6,953 nt of DNA. Origin: Lysobacterales bacterium. GTDB taxonomy: Bacteria; Pseudomonadota; Gammaproteobacteria; Xanthomonadales; SZUA-36. The stretch spans positions 1 through 6,953 of the forward strand of contig SHZL01000149.1 in the NCBI GenBank assembly GCA_009692275.1. The letters run 5' to 3'. The position numbers were made by a program, and so were the translations under genes. This document shows, one piece after another, positions 5,615 to 6,953 of this stretch. Position 1 is the first letter of the stretch. Every line of letters starts with the position of its first letter. The notes beneath the pieces are model-generated. The model ran no database searches. It was not told where the DNA came from and worked only from the letters and a program-made list of their open reading frames with translations.

Positions 5615-5971
5615 TTATCCCAGGCTGGCCTTGGCCTTTTCGGCCAGAACACCAAAAGCGGCCAGATCGTGTACTGCAAGGTCGGCCAATACTTTGCGAT
5701 CAACCTCGATTTCCGCCCGGTTGAGACCATCCATGAAACGGCTGTAGGACAGCCCAAATTCACGCGCGGCAGCATTGATTCGAACGATCCAGAGGCTGCG
5801 GAACTGGCGTTTCCGCTGGCGCCGGTCGCGGTATGCGTACTGGCCGGCCTTGATGACTGCTTGCTTGGCAACGCGATATACCTTGCGGCGTGCGCCGTAA
5901 TAACCTTTGGCTTCATCCAGAACTTTCTTGTGTCGGGCTCTAGCCGTGACGCCCCGTTTTACTCTTGCCAT
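5615..5971 (-). CDS. rplT: 50S ribosomal protein L20
   Basis: L20 binds 23S rRNA early in assembly of the large subunit; in enterobacteria it also represses its own operon by binding the rpmI leader. The 118-residue product matches the family length exactly. The basic N-terminal extension MARVKRGVTARARHKKVL (1-18) is followed by AKGYYGARRKVYRVAKQAV and YAYRDRRQRKRQFRSLWI. The globular C-terminal RNA-binding part includes RINAAAREFGLSYSRFMDGL and IEVDRKVLADLAV. The ATG at 5971 lies 17 nt after the rpmI stop. That gap contains two Shine-Dalgarno-like motifs, AGGAG at good distance and AGGAA very close to the ATG. The tail (AEKAKASLG) is normal for gammaproteobacteria. Confidence 0.99.
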   Translation of the reverse strand: MARVKRGVTARARHKKVLDEAKGYYGARRKVYRVAKQAVIKAGQYAYRDRRQRKRQFRSLWIVRINAAAREFGLSYSRFMDGLNRAEIEVDRKVLADLAVHDLAAFGVLAEKAKASLG

Positions 5972-5988
5972 TTTCCTGATCTCCTGAT

Positions 5989-6186
5989 TTAGACGTAGGG
6001 CAGCATGCGTTTGATGGACTTGTGGTCTGCGGCATCAACCATGGTTGTGCCCCGCAAGCCGCGCTTACGCTTCTGTGATTTCTTGGTCAGGATATGGCTG
6101 TGAAAGGCGTGGCCGCGTTTGAACCCGCCGGAAGCGGTTCTCTTAAAACGCTTGGCCGCGCCCCGATTGGTCTTCATCTTGGGCAT
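5989..6186 (-). CDS. rpmI: 50S ribosomal protein L35
   Basis: L35 is a small basic protein of the large ribosomal subunit. The 65-residue product has the family length and hallmark sequences: MPKMKTNRGAAKRFKRTASG at the N-terminus, RGHAFHSHILTKKSQKRKRGLRG in the middle (24-46), and IKRMLPYV at the C-terminus. The ATG at 6186 is supported by a strong AAGGAG (6199-6194) 7 nt upstream. The gene follows a long structured leader and is cotranscribed with rplT. By analogy with E. coli, L20 would control rpmI translation, and through it rplT, by binding that leader. Confidence 0.99.
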   Translation of the reverse strand: MPKMKTNRGAAKRFKRTASGGFKRGHAFHSHILTKKSQKRKRGLRGTTMVDAADHKSIKRMLPYV

Positions 6187-6387
6187 GGTGTTGCTCCTTC
6201 GGCCCTTTTTCAGGGCTGTTTATTAAGACACGCCGCTCAAGCGGTCACCGGAGTGACACTTTTGCTGTTGCTTGGCACCGCTTCTCTTGTCCCGGTATTA
6301 CGCTAACTGTCTGCGGGAACCGCGCAGTTTACCCCAATTCCCCAACGCAAGGAACTGTATCTCAATAATTTATGACTTTTTGGGGGC
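6187..6387 (-). promoter_or_regulatory. Structured rpmI-rplT leader, probable L20 autoregulatory site
   Basis: This 201-nt gap between infC and rpmI has no gene. In the minus-strand RNA I see four hairpins: AACTG/CAGTT enclosing GCGG/CCGC (6329-6305), GTCAC-TCCG-GTGAC (6257-6244), CCGC-TTGA-GCGG (6244-6233, sharing one base with the previous), and GCCCT-GAAAA-AGGGC (6216-6202) just before the ribosome-binding site. In addition GUUCCUU (6355-6349) can pair over a long range with AAGGAGC (6199-6193), which contains the rpmI Shine-Dalgarno sequence. In E. coli, L20 represses this operon through a long-range pseudoknot and a stem in the same interval. The location and layout here match that scheme, but assignment as an L20 site is inference. 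Confidence 0.55.
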
Positions 6388-6906
6388 TTAGGTCTTCTTG
6401 GGGCTGACCATCATCACCATCTGCCGCCCTTCAATGCGCGGAAACTGCTCGACGGTGATCTCGTTGGCCAAATCTTCTTCCACCCGCTTTAACATGGCAG
6501 TACCCAACTCCTGGTGGGCCATTTCGCGTCCACGAAAACGCAAAGTGATCTTGACCTTGTCGCCTTCTTCCAGGAAACGCCGCACATTGCGCATTTTTAC
6601 CTGGTAGTCTGCAATTTCAGTGCCGGGCCGGAATTTTACTTCCTTGATCTGTACCTGCTTTTGTTTTTTCTTCGCAGACTGATTTTTCTTGTGCTGCTCG
6701 AACCGGTATTTGCCGAAATCCATGATGCGACAGACTGGAGGCTCGCCGTTCGGCGCAATTTCCACCAGGTCGAGACCACCCAATTCGGCAAGGCTCAGTG
6801 CCGCCCCAATGCTCATTATCCCGGCCTGTTCACCCGCGGCATCGATTACCCGAACCTGGGGTGCAGTAATTTCGTCATTACGTCTCGTTTCTTTTCCGCT
6901 TGCGAT
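6388..6906 (-). CDS. infC: Translation initiation factor IF-3, AUC start codon
   Basis: IF3 binds the 30S subunit, keeps subunits apart and checks start-codon and initiator-tRNA pairing. From an ATC codon at 6906 the product has 172 residues (E. coli 180). The N-domain carries NDEITAPQVRVID (10-22) and LVEIAPNGEPPVCRIMDFGKY. A Lys-rich linker (KKNQSAKKKQKQ) follows. The C-domain carries EVKFRPGTEIADYQVK, RFLEEGDKVKITLRFRGREMAHQELG and IEGRQMVMMVSPKK. The first in-frame ATG (6816) would delete the conserved start of the N-domain. The ATC has CGGGAG 8 nt upstream and no in-frame ATG, GTG or TTG lies between the thrS stop and the conserved residues. Non-canonical infC starts (AUU in E. coli) are known and allow IF3 to repress its own translation; the same control is expected here. 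Confidence 0.95.
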   Translation of the reverse strand: MASGKETRRNDEITAPQVRVIDAAGEQAGIMSIGAALSLAELGGLDLVEIAPNGEPPVCRIMDFGKYRFEQHKKNQSAKKKQKQVQIKEVKFRPGTEIADYQVKMRNVRRFLEEGDKVKITLRFRGREMAHQELGTAMLKRVEEDLANEITVEQFPRIEGRQMVMMVSPKKT

Positions 6907-6920
6907 GTGAAATTCTCCCG

Positions 6921-6953
6921 TTAGTTTGCAACCAGTCCCCGCCGTTCGATCTC
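6921..6953 (-). CDS. thrS: C-terminal end of threonyl-tRNA synthetase (partial)
   Basis: The last 11 codons, EIERRGLVAN and then TAA, lie directly upstream of infC and continue beyond the right edge. The fragment is too short to identify by motif. The call rests on the almost universal proteobacterial order thrS-infC-rpmI-rplT and on the plausible charged C-terminal tail. The stop is 14 nt from the infC start codon, and the infC ribosome-binding site CGGGAG follows the stop immediately. Confidence 0.7.
   Translation of the reverse strand, partial: EIERRGLVAN

Overview
The window is a slice of a gammaproteobacterial chromosome carrying the translation-factor cluster thrS-infC-rpmI-rplT-pheS-pheT-ihfA-merR-like, all on the minus strand. 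A proline tRNA gene and folE2 follow in the same direction. The assignment to Gammaproteobacteria rests on this gene order and on protein sequence: L20 has the GYYGARRKVYRVAKQAV and RDRRQRKRQFR runs, and the 118-residue MerR-like protein after ihfA resembles the one in Pseudomonas and relatives. I cannot name the genus. Nothing looks horizontally acquired; the genes are conserved housekeeping genes of similar composition.

Layout, read in the direction of transcription from right to left. The last 11 codons of what is most likely thrS (6953-6921) lead after 14 nt into infC, which appears to start at an AUC codon at 6906. A structured 201-nt leader (6387-6187) precedes rpmI (L35) and rplT (L20); it has several hairpins and a segment able to pair with the rpmI Shine-Dalgarno sequence. 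Between rplT and pheS there is an intrinsic terminator (5608-5581), probably an attenuator. pheS (alpha subunit of phenylalanyl-tRNA synthetase) is separated from pheT (beta subunit) by an unusually long 177-nt spacer, almost all of which folds into five back-to-back hairpins. ihfA begins 2 nt after pheT. The MerR-like gene overlaps the end of ihfA.

Beyond the MerR-like gene, 222 bp hold two kinds of short tandem repeat, followed by tRNA-Pro(GGG) with an encoded CCA. A short promoter-containing region leads into folE2 (GTP cyclohydrolase IB), which is cut by the left edge of the window.

Functionally the cluster links translation initiation (IF3), the 50S subunit (L35, L20), Phe-tRNA charging (PheS/PheT) and nucleoid architecture (IHF alpha). 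No new protein system is visible: every substantial gene belongs to a known family. The points of interest are non-coding: the hairpin array between pheS and pheT, possible alternative pairings at the pheT start, the rplT-pheS terminator, the rpmI leader, and the repeats downstream of the MerR-like gene.
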